Below are positions 48,837-59,555 of a DNA stretch of 64,000 nt, one piece after another. A program made the position numbers and the translations under genes. Source of the DNA: Dokdonella sp. Its GTDB lineage: Bacteria; Pseudomonadota; Gammaproteobacteria; Xanthomonadales; Rhodanobacteraceae. Within the stretch, counting starts at the first letter, position 1. Each line of letters begins with the position of its first letter. The notes beneath the pieces are model-generated. The model was not told the origin of the DNA. It ran no database searches and saw only the letters and a program-made list of their open reading frames with translations. The stretch is taken from positions 1 to 64,000 of the forward strand of contig NZ_JAHCAP010000017.1 in assembly GCF_019634815.1 (NCBI RefSeq). The letters are read 5' to 3'.

Positions 48837-48941
48837 CCCGCACGGCTCATCCGAAGCGGCCAGCAACCAGTCCAGTGGTTTGCGCGGGTTCCGCTTTTGT
48901 GGCGACCAGCATTCTCATCCCTCAATCACAGCGAGGAAACC

Positions 48942-50387
48942 ATGACGATGATTCACCGTGGCGCGATGTTGTCGCGTACGCTGCTTGTTCCGCTGCTGGC
49001 CTTGTTCTGCATGGTCGGTCAAGCCGCGGCGACCGATCTTCCCGATTTCAGTTCCCTGGTGGAAAGATACGGCCCCGCTGTCGTCAACGTGCAGGCGAGC
49101 GGCAACCCGGACAACCAGGCGCAGCATGGTCAGGATGCGCAGGAAATGCCCGAGATCTTCCGCCGCTTCTTCGGCCCGCAAATGCCGATGCCACGCCAGC
49201 GCGGCATGCGCGTGTCGATGGGTTCGGGCTTCATCATTTCCAGTGACGGCTACGTGCTCACCAACAACCACGTGGTCGACGGCAGCGACCAGGTGACGGT
49301 GCGACTGTCGGACCGTCGTGAGCTCGATGCCAAGGTGATCGGTACCGACGCCCAGTACGACATCGCCCTGCTCAAGCTCAACGCGAGCAACCTGCCGGTG
49401 GTGAGCATCGGCGACTCGCGCAAGGTCAAGGCGGGCAACTGGGTCGTCGCGATCGGCTCGCCGTTTGGTTTCGATCACTCGGTCACGGCTGGCATCGTCA
49501 GCGCGATCGGGCGCAATTTCGGTGGGGCCGACCAGCAGTACGTACCCTTCATCCAGACCGATGTACCGATCAATCGCGGCAACTCGGGCGGCCCGCTGTT
49601 CAACCTCGATGGTCAGGTGGTCGGGATCAATTCACAGATCTTCTCCAACACCGGCGGCTTCATGGGCGTGTCGTTCGCGATTCCGATCGACATCGCGATG
49701 AATGCGGTCGAACAGATCAAGACCTCCGGCCGCGTCAGTCGCGGCATGATTGGCGTGCAGATCCAGAACGTCGACCGCGAACAGGCCAAGGCGCTTGGTT
49801 TGCCGCGCACCGGTGGCGCGCTGGTCAACAAGGTCACGCCCGGCGGCGCCGCCGACAAGGCCGGTATCCAGCTGGGTGACGTGATCCTCGCCTTTGCCGG
49901 TCGCGATGTGGTGATGTCGGCTGACCTGCCACCGCTGGTGGGCTCGACCAAGCCGGGCAGCAAGGTCGACCTGAGCATCTGGCGCGAGGGCAAGACCCTG
50001 ACGATACCGGTCACGGTGGGTGAATTGCCGGCGGACAAGGACGCCCTGGCGAGCGCGTCTGGCGCAACGCCCAGCGCGGTTGCTGGAAACGCCTTGGGCA
50101 TCGTCGTTGACGAGCTCACCGCCGAACAGCGCAAGCAGTTGGGCATCACCGACAATCAGGGCGTGGTCGTGCAGCGCATCGCCGGCAACCTCTCGCGGCG
50201 CAGCGCGCTGATGCCTGGCGATGTGATCCTCATGGTCGGACGCAAGCCGGTGAGGTCGGCAGCGGACTTCAACGCCAGCGTAAAGGGTGCCAAGCCAGGT
50301 GACTCGATCATGCTGCTGGTGCGGCGCGATGATCAGACCCAATTCGTCGCCGTTACCGTGCCCAAGGCGGGCCCCGAGCGCGAATGA
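48942..50387 (+). CDS. mucD: Periplasmic serine protease DegP/MucD
   Basis: A 481-residue HtrA protease. A signal peptide ([19 protein letters not shown] region) is followed by the trypsin-like domain with His110 (TNNHVVDG), Asp140 (QYDIALLKL) and Ser215 ([10 protein letters not shown]), then two PDZ domains (about 265-355 and 385-475). It degrades or refolds misfolded envelope proteins. The ATG at 48942 follows GAGGAAAC. It lies downstream of rpoE-rseA with its own sigma-E-like promoter and has a strong terminator after it. MucD-type proteins lack the long Q-linker of E. coli DegP, as here. Confidence 0.94.
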   Translation: MTMIHRGAMLSRTLLVPLLALFCMVGQAAATDLPDFSSLVERYGPAVVNVQASGNPDNQAQHGQDAQEMPEIFRRFFGPQMPMPRQRGMRVSMGSGFIISSDGYVLTNNHVVDGSDQVTVRLSDRRELDAKVIGTDAQYDIALLKLNASNLPVVSIGDSRKVKAGNWVVAIGSPFGFDHSVTAGIVSAIGRNFGGADQQYVPFIQTDVPINRGNSGGPLFNLDGQVVGINSQIFSNTGGFMGVSFAIPIDIAMNAVEQIKTSGRVSRGMIGVQIQNVDREQAKALGLPRTGGALVNKVTPGGAADKAGIQLGDVILAFAGRDVVMSADLPPLVGSTKPGSKVDLSIWREGKTLTIPVTVGELPADKDALASASGATPSAVAGNALGIVVDELTAEQRKQLGITDNQGVVVQRIAGNLSRRSALMPGDVILMVGRKPVRSAADFNASVKGAKPGDSIMLLVRRDDQTQFVAVTVPKAGPERE

Positions 50388-50411
50388 GCGCGGGAATCTG
50401 CGTTTGCATCC

Positions 50412-50442
50412 ACGACGGGGCCTGCGGGCCCCGTCGTCTTTT
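50412..50442 (+). terminator. Rho-independent terminator after mucD
   Basis: ACGACGGGGCC-TGCG-GGCCCCGTCGT forms a perfect 11-bp stem and is followed by CTTTT. It lies 25 bases beyond the mucD stop and cleanly ends the rpoE-rseA-mucD unit before lepA. Confidence 0.92.
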
Positions 50443-50562
50443 CGGCTCAATCGTGGGCGAGCTGCCCGCGCCCGACCGGCACGGGGGCAATGCAAGTCGC
50501 CCGCTTCATGCGATAATCCCGCGTTTGCCGGGGCCGGGTGCCGCCGGAGCAGCCCGGTACGC

Positions 50563-52353
<1,791 letters not shown>

Positions 52354-52458
52354 GCATGCTGACGAACGCGTGCAACGGCAGCGTCAGCGCCTGGCTTGGT
52401 CCCGTTCTGACGGGTTACCCGATTCAGCGCGTCACGGCAGGATCTTCCGGAGTCGATC

Positions 52459-53283
52459 ATGAATTTTGATTTTGCATTGCTGCTGGTTGTCTTGACCGCA
52501 GTCGCGGGAGTGTTGTGGCTGCTCGACTTGCTGCTGCTGGCACCGCGCCGGCGTCGGCGCGCGCAGTTGGTCGCGGCGATGACCGCACTGAGCGACGAGG
52601 AGCGTGAGGCGCGCACTCGCGACACCTTGCGTGAATCGGTGGCGGTCGAGTACGCCCGTTCGTTCTTCCCGGTGCTGCTGCTGATCCTGCTGTTTCGCTC
52701 CTTCGTCGCCGAACCGTTCAAGATCCCCTCGGGTTCGATGATGCCGACCCTGTTGGTCGGTGATTTCATCCTCGTCAACAAATTCGCCTATGGTCTGCGA
52801 CTGCCGGTCCTCAACAAGCGCATTTTCGCCATCGGTGAACCCAAGCGTGGCGATGTGTTCGTGTTCCGCTACCCGAAGAACCCGAAAGAGGATTACATCA
52901 AGCGCGTGATCGGCTTGCCCGGTGACACGATCGAGTACCGCAACAAGACCTTGTTCGTGAACGGTCGGCAGGTCGGCGAGACCGATCTGGGCACCTATTC
53001 GGGGCCGGGCGAGCCCGGACGCCCGGCCGATGGCGCCGAGCTCAAGCTCGAAAACCTTGACGGCGTCGAACACCAGATCCTCGAGGTGCCGCGCGCCTGG
53101 GTCGGCCATGAAGGCACCTGGACGGTGCCGCCAGGCCATTATTTTGCAATGGGCGACAACCGAGACAACAGCGCTGACAGCCGCTTCTGGGGTTTCGTGC
53201 CCGAGGAGAACCTGGTCGGCCGGGCCTTTCTGATCTGGATGAATTTCGGCAGTTTGAACCGCATCGGTACCGTGATCAAATAA
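52459..53283 (+). CDS. lepB: Signal peptidase I
   Basis: A 274-residue inner-membrane protease with two N-terminal helices (about 3-25 and 70-87) and a periplasmic catalytic domain. The nucleophile is Ser93 in IPSGSMMPT, and the general base is Lys148 in DYIKRVIGLPGD. MGDNRDNSADSR is box E. It removes signal peptides from exported proteins, among them LolA, MucD and the M28 peptidase here. A 105-base gap after lepA shows no obvious promoter, so it may be cotranscribed. Confidence 0.97.
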   Translation: MNFDFALLLVVLTAVAGVLWLLDLLLLAPRRRRRAQLVAAMTALSDEEREARTRDTLRESVAVEYARSFFPVLLLILLFRSFVAEPFKIPSGSMMPTLLVGDFILVNKFAYGLRLPVLNKRIFAIGEPKRGDVFVFRYPKNPKEDYIKRVIGLPGDTIEYRNKTLFVNGRQVGETDLGTYSGPGEPGRPADGAELKLENLDGVEHQILEVPRAWVGHEGTWTVPPGHYFAMGDNRDNSADSRFWGFVPEENLVGRAFLIWMNFGSLNRIGTVIK

Positions 53284-53328
53284 GATGCGCGGCATCGACC
53301 CGCAACCGGCCATCGAGGGAGTACGCAC

Positions 53329-53712
53329 ATGCATCGCAAGGTCAAAGGCATCACGCTGATCGGTTTCGTCATCATTCTCGTCGTCGCCGGCTTTTTCGCC
53401 TATGTGGCGATGCGCCTGATTCCCGCCTACACCGAGTATTTCGGCGTGGTCAAATCGATGGACCAGCTGAGCAAGGAACCGGGGGCCTCGACCAAGTCGC
53501 TCGATCAGGTGCGCCGTGACCTCAGCTTCAAGTTCGATACCCAGTATGTCGACGAGAACAACGTGCCGCCCAGCGCGATCTTCCTGGTGCGCGATGCGGG
53601 CAAGTCCATCCTGCGCGTGGCCTATGAACGGCGCATCCCGTTCATGTACAACGTCGAGCTTCTGGTCAGCTTCGACCACTCGATCAACCTCACCAACAAC
53701 ACGGGTGACTGA
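53329..53712 (+). CDS. DUF4845 membrane protein
   Basis: A 127-residue protein with one N-terminal transmembrane helix (GITLIGFVIILVVAGFFAYV), then LIPAYTEYFGVVKSMDQL and a small periplasmic domain ending in YNVELLVSFDHSINL. It fits the DUF4845 family, which is found between lepB and rnc in many gamma- and betaproteobacteria. The role is unknown; the location suggests a link with protein export. Its stop overlaps the rnc start by eight bases. GAGGGAG precedes the ATG. Confidence 0.85.
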   Translation: MHRKVKGITLIGFVIILVVAGFFAYVAMRLIPAYTEYFGVVKSMDQLSKEPGASTKSLDQVRRDLSFKFDTQYVDENNVPPSAIFLVRDAGKSILRVAYERRIPFMYNVELLVSFDHSINLTNNTGD

Positions 53713-54376
53713 GTCCGGAACCCTTGGTCATCGGTTCGCCGATGTGGCCTTGCTGGAACGTGCGCTGACGCATCGCAGTGCAGCGCACGTCAACAATGAG
53801 CGGCTGGAATTTCTCGGCGACGCGCTGCTCAACCTGCTCGTGGCCGAGCTCATTTTCGAATTGCATCCACGGGCCAGCGAGGGCGAGATGACGCGTTTGC
53901 GCGCAGCGCTGGTCAACGGCAATGCGCTGGCCGACATGGCCCGTGGGCAGCAACTTGGCGATCAGCTGCACTTGGGGCCGGGTGAGCTCAAGAGTGGCGG
54001 CCATCGCCGCGACTCGATCCTTGCCGATGCTTTCGAGGCTTTGGTGGCCGCGGTCTATCTGGATGGCGGTTGGCAAGCTTGCAGGCAGCGGGTGCGTGAT
54101 TTGTTTGCGCCGCTGGTGGAAGCGGGCGCACGCACGCCAAAGGATGCCAAGACGCGACTGCAGGAACTGCTGCAGGCGCGCGGACTACCGCTGCCGGTCT
54201 ATGACCTGCTCGCGACCGCGGGAGAGGAACATGCGCGCGTGTTCACCGTCAGTTGCCGCGTCGAAGCAATCGATGCGCAGCGCGAAGGCAGTGGATCGAG
54301 CCGCCGGGCGGCCGAGCAGATTGCGGCCGAACGCGTTCTCGAATTTCTCGAGGCAGGCAAGAACAATGGCCACTGA
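53705..54376 (+). CDS. rnc: Ribonuclease III
   Basis: The start is the GTG at 53705, which lies inside the end of the DUF4845 gene; the chain of 223 residues then begins VTESGTLGHRFADVALLERA, typical for this enzyme. The signature NNERLEFLGDALL and the second acidic site in DSILADAFEALVAAVYLDGG (partly quoted) form the metal-binding active site. The C-terminal dsRNA-binding domain ends in SRRAAEQIAAERVLEFL. It processes rRNA precursors and cleaves dsRNA. Its stop overlaps the era start, so the order rnc-era is translationally coupled. Confidence 0.95.
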   Translation: MTESGTLGHRFADVALLERALTHRSAAHVNNERLEFLGDALLNLLVAELIFELHPRASEGEMTRLRAALVNGNALADMARGQQLGDQLHLGPGELKSGGHRRDSILADAFEALVAAVYLDGGWQACRQRVRDLFAPLVEAGARTPKDAKTRLQELLQARGLPLPVYDLLATAGEEHARVFTVSCRVEAIDAQREGSGSSRRAAEQIAAERVLEFLEAGKNNGH

Positions 54377-55268
54377 GTCCCCGTCGCACCGTTTCGGCAC
54401 CGTGGCCCTGGTCGGTCAGCCCAATGTCGGCAAATCAACCCTGCTCAATGCACTGCTTGGTTTGCGACTGTCGATCGTCACGCCCAAACCGCAAACCACC
54501 CGTCACCGGATTCTCGGCATCGTCACCCGCCCCGATGCGCAGATCGCCCTGCTCGACACGCCCGGCCTGCATCGCCAGACGCGGCGTGCGCTCAACCACC
54601 AGCTGAACCGGGTTGCCCGCCAAGCGCCCGAGGATGCCGATCTGCTGGTGCACGTGATCGACGGCCCGAAGTGGGGCGATGAGGATGAGGGCATCTGGAA
54701 GCTGCTGTCCGCGCTGGGCAAGCCGGTGCTGTTGGCGGTGAACAAGGTCGACAAGCTCACCGACAAGACCCGCCTGCTTGCCTTCGCCGCGCAGGTGACC
54801 CGTGAGCACGCCTATGCGGGTGTGCATTTCCTGTGTGCGCGGCGCGGCGACGGCGTAGCCATGCTGCTCGACGAGATTGCGCAACTGCTGCCGGAAGGCG
54901 AGGCCGCCTACGCCGAGGACGAATTCACCGATCGCAGCGAACGCTTTCTTGCGGCCGAGCTCGTGCGCGAACAGCTCATGCTCCTGCTTGGCGACGAACT
55001 GCCGTATGCGACAGCGGTCGAGATCGAAGGATTTGAAGACGCCGCCAGGATCACGCGCATTGGCGCAGTGATCTGGGTCGAGCGCGAGGGCCAGAAGGGT
55101 ATCGTGATCGGAGCCGGGGGCGGGCAGCTCAAGAAGATCGGCAGCGCGGCGCGACGCGCGATGGAACGCCTGTTCGAGCGCCGCGTGCATCTCGAGTTGT
55201 GGGTGCGCGTGCGCGAGTCCTGGAGCGACGATGCCGCTGCGCTCAAGCAGTTCGGCTATACCGATTGA
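54366..55268 (+). CDS. era: GTPase Era
   Basis: A 300-residue essential GTPase in 30S ribosome maturation. The G domain has G1 GQPNVGKST, G3 DTPG and G4 NKVD. The effector region reads PKPQTTRHRI. The C-terminal KH domain includes ERFLAAELVREQLM and the GIVIGAGGGQLKKIGSAARR motif (GxxIGxxG-like), which binds the 3' end of 16S rRNA. The start at 54366 overlaps the last codons of rnc (11 bases). recO follows 15 bases after the stop. Confidence 0.96.
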   Translation: MATESPSHRFGTVALVGQPNVGKSTLLNALLGLRLSIVTPKPQTTRHRILGIVTRPDAQIALLDTPGLHRQTRRALNHQLNRVARQAPEDADLLVHVIDGPKWGDEDEGIWKLLSALGKPVLLAVNKVDKLTDKTRLLAFAAQVTREHAYAGVHFLCARRGDGVAMLLDEIAQLLPEGEAAYAEDEFTDRSERFLAAELVREQLMLLLGDELPYATAVEIEGFEDAARITRIGAVIWVEREGQKGIVIGAGGGQLKKIGSAARRAMERLFERRVHLELWVRVRESWSDDAAALKQFGYTD

Positions 55269-55283
55269 GCAAGGGAGGCGCCG

Positions 55284-55994
55284 GTGCGCGTCGATGGGCA
55301 ACCCGCGTTCGTCCTGCACGCGCGCGCCTGGCGCGAAACCTCGCTGTTGCTGGAAGTTTTCAGTCGGGATCACGGTCGCGTGGGTCTGGTGGCGCGCGGC
55401 GTGCGCCGGGAACGCAGCCGCTGGCCGCGTGGCCTGTTGCAGCCATTTCAGCCGCTGTTGCTGGCTTGGGCCGGGCGAGGTGAGTTGGGTACGCTGGTTG
55501 CGGTCGAAGGCGCGAGTGCGCCACTGCAGCCCCAGGGACAGACCCTGCTTGCGGGGATGTACGTCAACGAATTCGTGTTGCGCCTGAGCGGTCGTGGTGA
55601 TCCCCATCCACGTGCATTCTCGCTCTATGCGCAGTGTCTGGCACGACTGAATGGCGAGGAATCGGTGGCATGGACCTTGCGCCGTTTCGAGCGTGACTTC
55701 CTCGCCGCGATCGGCTATGGACTGGTGCTCGACCAGGCCGCTGATGGCTCACCATTGCAGGCGGCACACGACTATGCCTACGACCCGGAGGCCGGCGCGC
55801 GGGTGTGGCAGGGCCAGCGCAGTGGCGTGCGCGTCTGCGGCGCCGCCTTGCTTGCACTCGCCGCGGATGACTGTCCCGCAACCGACGAGCTGCGGCAGTT
55901 GCGCGGCCTGGTGCGCGGCGTGGTGCGCCACCTGATCGGCGGCGAGCTCGAGTCGTGGAAGCTCACGCGGCCCGCCCTGCGTGATGCAAGGTGA
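55284..55994 (+). CDS. recO: DNA repair protein RecO
   Basis: A 236-residue protein with a GTG start behind AAGGGAGG. The N-terminal OB-fold contains PAFVLHARAWRETSLLLEVF and HGRVGLVARGVRR, the typical RecO opening. A helical C-terminal domain holds FERDFLAAIGYGLVLDQ and ends in LIGGELESWKLTR. The zinc-binding Cys cluster seen in some RecOs is absent, which is normal for this lineage. RecO loads RecA with RecR at gaps. It closes the lepA-recO block. Confidence 0.93.
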   Translation: MRVDGQPAFVLHARAWRETSLLLEVFSRDHGRVGLVARGVRRERSRWPRGLLQPFQPLLLAWAGRGELGTLVAVEGASAPLQPQGQTLLAGMYVNEFVLRLSGRGDPHPRAFSLYAQCLARLNGEESVAWTLRRFERDFLAAIGYGLVLDQAADGSPLQAAHDYAYDPEAGARVWQGQRSGVRVCGAALLALAADDCPATDELRQLRGLVRGVVRHLIGGELESWKLTRPALRDAR

Positions 55995-55997
55995 TTC

Positions 55998-56723
55998 TCA
56001 TCGCGCTGCCGCGGCGCGGAGCACGTCATGGACGCGGTGGCAGTGGTCGAGGAATGCCTCGACCGCCGCGCCGGGCCAGACATCGTGCTCCAGCTCGATG
56101 CGCAATCGCGCAATCGCCGCGGTCAGGCTTGGCGTGCCGCAGAAGCCTGCTGATGCGGCCAGTCGATGCAGGCGTGCGCGCAACCCCTCGCGATCCCGTT
56201 GTGTCGCCAGACTCGCGAGCTCCACCGGCAACTCGGACAACTCCGTAACGAACAGCGCGCGCAGGGCAGCCAGGATCGAAGCATCACCGGCAACCGCGTG
56301 CAAGGCCCGGGCATCGTCGAGCTCGCATGGGATGGTCGTGCAAAGGCGCGCCTGCGGAAGGTGACGTTCGAGCGCCTCGCGCAGGATTTCGATCGTGAGC
56401 GGCTTGGCCAGCACCTGGGCGAAGCCGTGCGCAGCGAGCGCCGCAGCGTGTTCGGCGTCGACTTCGGCACTGGTGGCCAGTGCCGGAGCCTGGCGTGAAG
56501 GGCCGGCTCCCGCACGGATCGCCTCGAGCACGGCGCAGCCATCCTGAACCGGCATGTTGAGATCGAGCACGAGCAGATCGAAGGCGCGTTTCCCGGCGAG
56601 CGCCACGGCCTGCCCGCCATCGGCAGCGCAGGTCACATCGGCGCCCAGCTGCGCGAAAGCGGCAGCGAGGAATTGCAGGCTCAAGGCGTTGTCATCGGCA
56701 ACGAGCAGACTGAAATGCGACAT
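55998..56723 (-). CDS. Response regulator with receiver and C-terminal Hpt domain
   Basis: The ATG at 56723 follows AAGGAGT and gives 241 residues. The receiver (1-120) is intact: ADDN, phospho-Asp in VLDLNMP, Ser/Thr in LATS and Lys in LAKPLT. The second half (145-240) is a four-helix Hpt-like domain with HRLAASAGFCG, where the His is the expected phospho-acceptor. No kinase or output domain is present, so it is probably a phosphorelay intermediate for a kinase encoded elsewhere. It converges with recO, whose stop lies three bases away. Confidence 0.85.
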   Translation of the reverse strand: MSHFSLLVADDNALSLQFLAAAFAQLGADVTCAADGGQAVALAGKRAFDLLVLDLNMPVQDGCAVLEAIRAGAGPSRQAPALATSAEVDAEHAAALAAHGFAQVLAKPLTIEILREALERHLPQARLCTTIPCELDDARALHAVAGDASILAALRALFVTELSELPVELASLATQRDREGLRARLHRLAASAGFCGTPSLTAAIARLRIELEHDVWPGAAVEAFLDHCHRVHDVLRAAAAR

Positions 56724-56765
56724 TGCGACTCCTTGCAACGCAGCGTTGCGGCAGAATGAGCCGCG

Positions 56766-59543
56766 ATGCCCCGATCGTCAATTCCCTTGCTGATCGTCCT
56801 GAGCGTGCTGTGCAGCAGCGCGCCGCCGGCGGATGCGCGCAGCTTGCGGCTGCAGGCCACGCGCGTGGAGGCGCCGAGCCTGGATCTTGAGGGCGTGCGT
56901 ATCGAGGCCCAGGTCGGCGCGAATGGCGGCAGTCTGCGGATGTTCGCGCAGCGGCTGCGGATTGCAGAGCTCGGCGTGGATCAGGTTCTCGATTGGCAGT
57001 GCGTGCTCGAGCGCGAGGCCGATGCGCAAGTCTGCGACGGCCCGATGCGGATGGCCGATGGGCGCAGTGCGAACCTGCGCGTGCGTCTGGCGCGCGAGGA
57101 ACTCGATGTGAAGCTTCAGCAAGATGCGTTCGAAGGCGTCCTGCAATGGCCGCTGGGTACCGGCACGACCACACTCGATCTGCGCAGCTTGCCCGCGGTG
57201 TGGCTCGCCCCTGCCTTGGCCAGGCACTGGGAAGGCGGCAGCCTGCGTGCGGGATTGTTCGATGCGGTGCTTGCGATCGATGCGGCGCAGCGGGTCCATG
57301 CGCGCGGTTCGCTCAAGGGGCTCACGCTGGGAACGCACGATGGCACGCTTGCCGTCGAGGGCATGGACATTGAAGGCACGGGCGATTGGATGGTGACGAA
57401 CGGCGTCGCCCGAATCAGCGCGCAGTTGAAGTTGGCGCGCGGACGTGCGGACATGGGCGGGCTGCATGCGCAACTGCCACAGGCGCCGGTCGAGCTGACG
57501 GTCGATGCAAGCCGCGGCATCGACGAGGTCTGGGACTTTGCACGCCTGAATTGGCACGATCCGGACGTGCTCGAATTCGATGCCGCCGCGCTCTTCGATC
57601 CTCGCCAGCTGGCACCCCTGCGGCGCCTGCAGCTGCATCAGGTCCGTGCGGTTTTCCCGCTCGCCCTGCAGCGCTATGGCCGCGGCGTGCTCGCTGCGCA
57701 CGATCTGGACGGTCTTGCGCTCAGCGGCGAATTGCGTGGCAGCGCCGCCTTGGATGGTGACGGTTTGATCCGCGCCACGGCCGAAACGGATCGGATGGAT
57801 CTGCGGCTGCCGCGGCACGCGATCTTGATCGACAAGCTGCGGGGCGGTTTCGACTGGCGACGCGATGGACACGGCGAAGCCAGGCCGATCTCTTTCGCGC
57901 ATGCGCGTTTGGATCACCTCGATGTCACCGCACTGCAATCACGCTGGCAGATACGCGATCGGGCTGCGCATCTGATCGGTCCGCTGAGCGCCCGGTTGTT
58001 CGGTGGCAAGCTCACGGCGTACGACTTGATTGTGCGCGAGCCCGGCGCGAATGCCACCTGGCTGCAGGGGCGCGCGGGCGTGCGCGGCATGGGCTACGAC
58101 GCGGCCGATGGCAGTTTCGGCATTGCCAATCTCGCTGCTGATCTGGATCTGAGGCTCGCCGGTGAGCTTGATGCGCTGCATGTCGCGGCTGACGCGAGTC
58201 TGCACGGCGGACAGGCGCTGGCCGGCAGCGTCTATGTGGAATTGCCGCAGTCGCCGGTTCACGCGCGAGTTGGAGTTGCTCTTTCGCCATCGGTGTGGCG
58301 GATCGAACGCTTCGATTGGCGCGATCCCGGTGTGCTTGACGCGAGCCTGCTTGGGCAGTGGGATCCGGTCACGCGCAAATGGCTGGCATTGCAGGCGCAG
58401 CTGCGCGAGCTCGATCTTGCGCGCGCAACCGATCGTTACGCGCGCAGTTGGCTCGCCACGCGTGGTTATGGTCAATTGCAGGCGCGCGGCCACGCGCAAG
58501 GCGCGCTCGCGTTCGAATCGGGACGCATGCGCGGCTTTTCATTGCAGGCCCAGGCCGTCGATCTCGTCGATGGTGCAGGTCGCTTCGCGCTCGAAGGCCT
58601 CGATGGCGCGCTCGACTGGAATGCGAACGCGCCGCGCGCGCCAACCAGCCTCGGCTGGCGGCACGCCGAGTTCTACAAGGTTCCTTTCGGTGCTGCGCGC
58701 TCGCAGTGGGTGTCCGACCGCGACAGCCTGCAACTGGCCACGCCGCTGGCCGTGGACGTGCTGGGTGGGCAATTGAGATTGGAAAAATTCATTGCCCAGC
58801 CCGCGTCACCGCGCGGTGACCGCTACGAGGCCTCGTTCGCAGTCGTCGGCGTGCAGTTGCCGCAGATGTCGGCGGCCTTCGGCTGGCCGAGCTTTCCAGG
58901 CAATCTGTCGGGCGGCATTCCCGAAATCGAATTCGTCGGCGATCGCATCGAGTTTCATGGTGGTCTGGATTTGTACTTGTTCGATGGCCATCTGGGCGTC
59001 AACTCGATGAGCCTGGAGCGCCCCTTCGGCAGCGAGCCCGCGCTCGGCGCCAACATCCACTTCGAGAATTTCGACCTCGAACAACTCACCAGCGCTTTTT
59101 CCTTCGGCAGCATGAGCGGGCGCCTGTTTGGCACCATCGATGATCTGCGCCTGCTTGATTGGGGCACGGTCGCCTTCGATGCGTGGTTGCGCACCAAGGG
59201 CGGCGGCAAGATGAGCTACACCGCGGTCGATGACATCACCGGCATCAGCAGCGGCGCGCCGGCATTGCAGAATCTCGCGCTCAAGCTCGTCAATACCTTC
59301 CGCTTCGGTCAGCTTGGTGTGCGCTGCCGATTGCGCGACGAGGTCTGCACCATGGGTGGCATCGAGCCATTGCCTGAACGGGCAGATGCCAGCGACTCGC
59401 TCGATGCGCGGGGCTACGCTATCGTCAAGGGTGCCGGCCTGCCGCGCATCGACATCGTCGGCCATCGCCGCCATGTCGATTGGCCCACCCTGGTACGCCG
59501 TCTGCGTGATGCGACCCGGGGGCAGGCACCCGTCATCGAGTGA
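56766..59543 (+). CDS. YdbH-type AsmA-like intermembrane transport protein
   Basis: A 925-residue protein. The N-terminal hydrophobic segment (SIPLLIVLSVLCSSAPP) could be a signal or an anchor. The rest is made of repeated beta-strand pairs (DVTALQSRWQIRDRAAHLIG, LYLFDGHLGVNSMSLERPFG, FSFGSMSGRLFGTIDDLRLL). The C-terminal part resembles the YdbH domain of AsmA-like proteins, which form long grooved bridges moving phospholipids between the membranes. The length is close to that of E. coli YdbH. The next gene looks like YdbL, the partner of YdbH, which supports the call. It is divergent from the receiver-Hpt gene with 42 bases between. Confidence 0.72.
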   Translation: MPRSSIPLLIVLSVLCSSAPPADARSLRLQATRVEAPSLDLEGVRIEAQVGANGGSLRMFAQRLRIAELGVDQVLDWQCVLEREADAQVCDGPMRMADGRSANLRVRLAREELDVKLQQDAFEGVLQWPLGTGTTTLDLRSLPAVWLAPALARHWEGGSLRAGLFDAVLAIDAAQRVHARGSLKGLTLGTHDGTLAVEGMDIEGTGDWMVTNGVARISAQLKLARGRADMGGLHAQLPQAPVELTVDASRGIDEVWDFARLNWHDPDVLEFDAAALFDPRQLAPLRRLQLHQVRAVFPLALQRYGRGVLAAHDLDGLALSGELRGSAALDGDGLIRATAETDRMDLRLPRHAILIDKLRGGFDWRRDGHGEARPISFAHARLDHLDVTALQSRWQIRDRAAHLIGPLSARLFGGKLTAYDLIVREPGANATWLQGRAGVRGMGYDAADGSFGIANLAADLDLRLAGELDALHVAADASLHGGQALAGSVYVELPQSPVHARVGVALSPSVWRIERFDWRDPGVLDASLLGQWDPVTRKWLALQAQLRELDLARATDRYARSWLATRGYGQLQARGHAQGALAFESGRMRGFSLQAQAVDLVDGAGRFALEGLDGALDWNANAPRAPTSLGWRHAEFYKVPFGAARSQWVSDRDSLQLATPLAVDVLGGQLRLEKFIAQPASPRGDRYEASFAVVGVQLPQMSAAFGWPSFPGNLSGGIPEIEFVGDRIEFHGGLDLYLFDGHLGVNSMSLERPFGSEPALGANIHFENFDLEQLTSAFSFGSMSGRLFGTIDDLRLLDWGTVAFDAWLRTKGGGKMSYTAVDDITGISSGAPALQNLALKLVNTFRFGQLGVRCRLRDEVCTMGGIEPLPERADASDSLDARGYAIVKGAGLPRIDIVGHRRHVDWPTLVRRLRDATRGQAPVIE

Positions 59544-59555
59544 ATCGGAGGTTTC

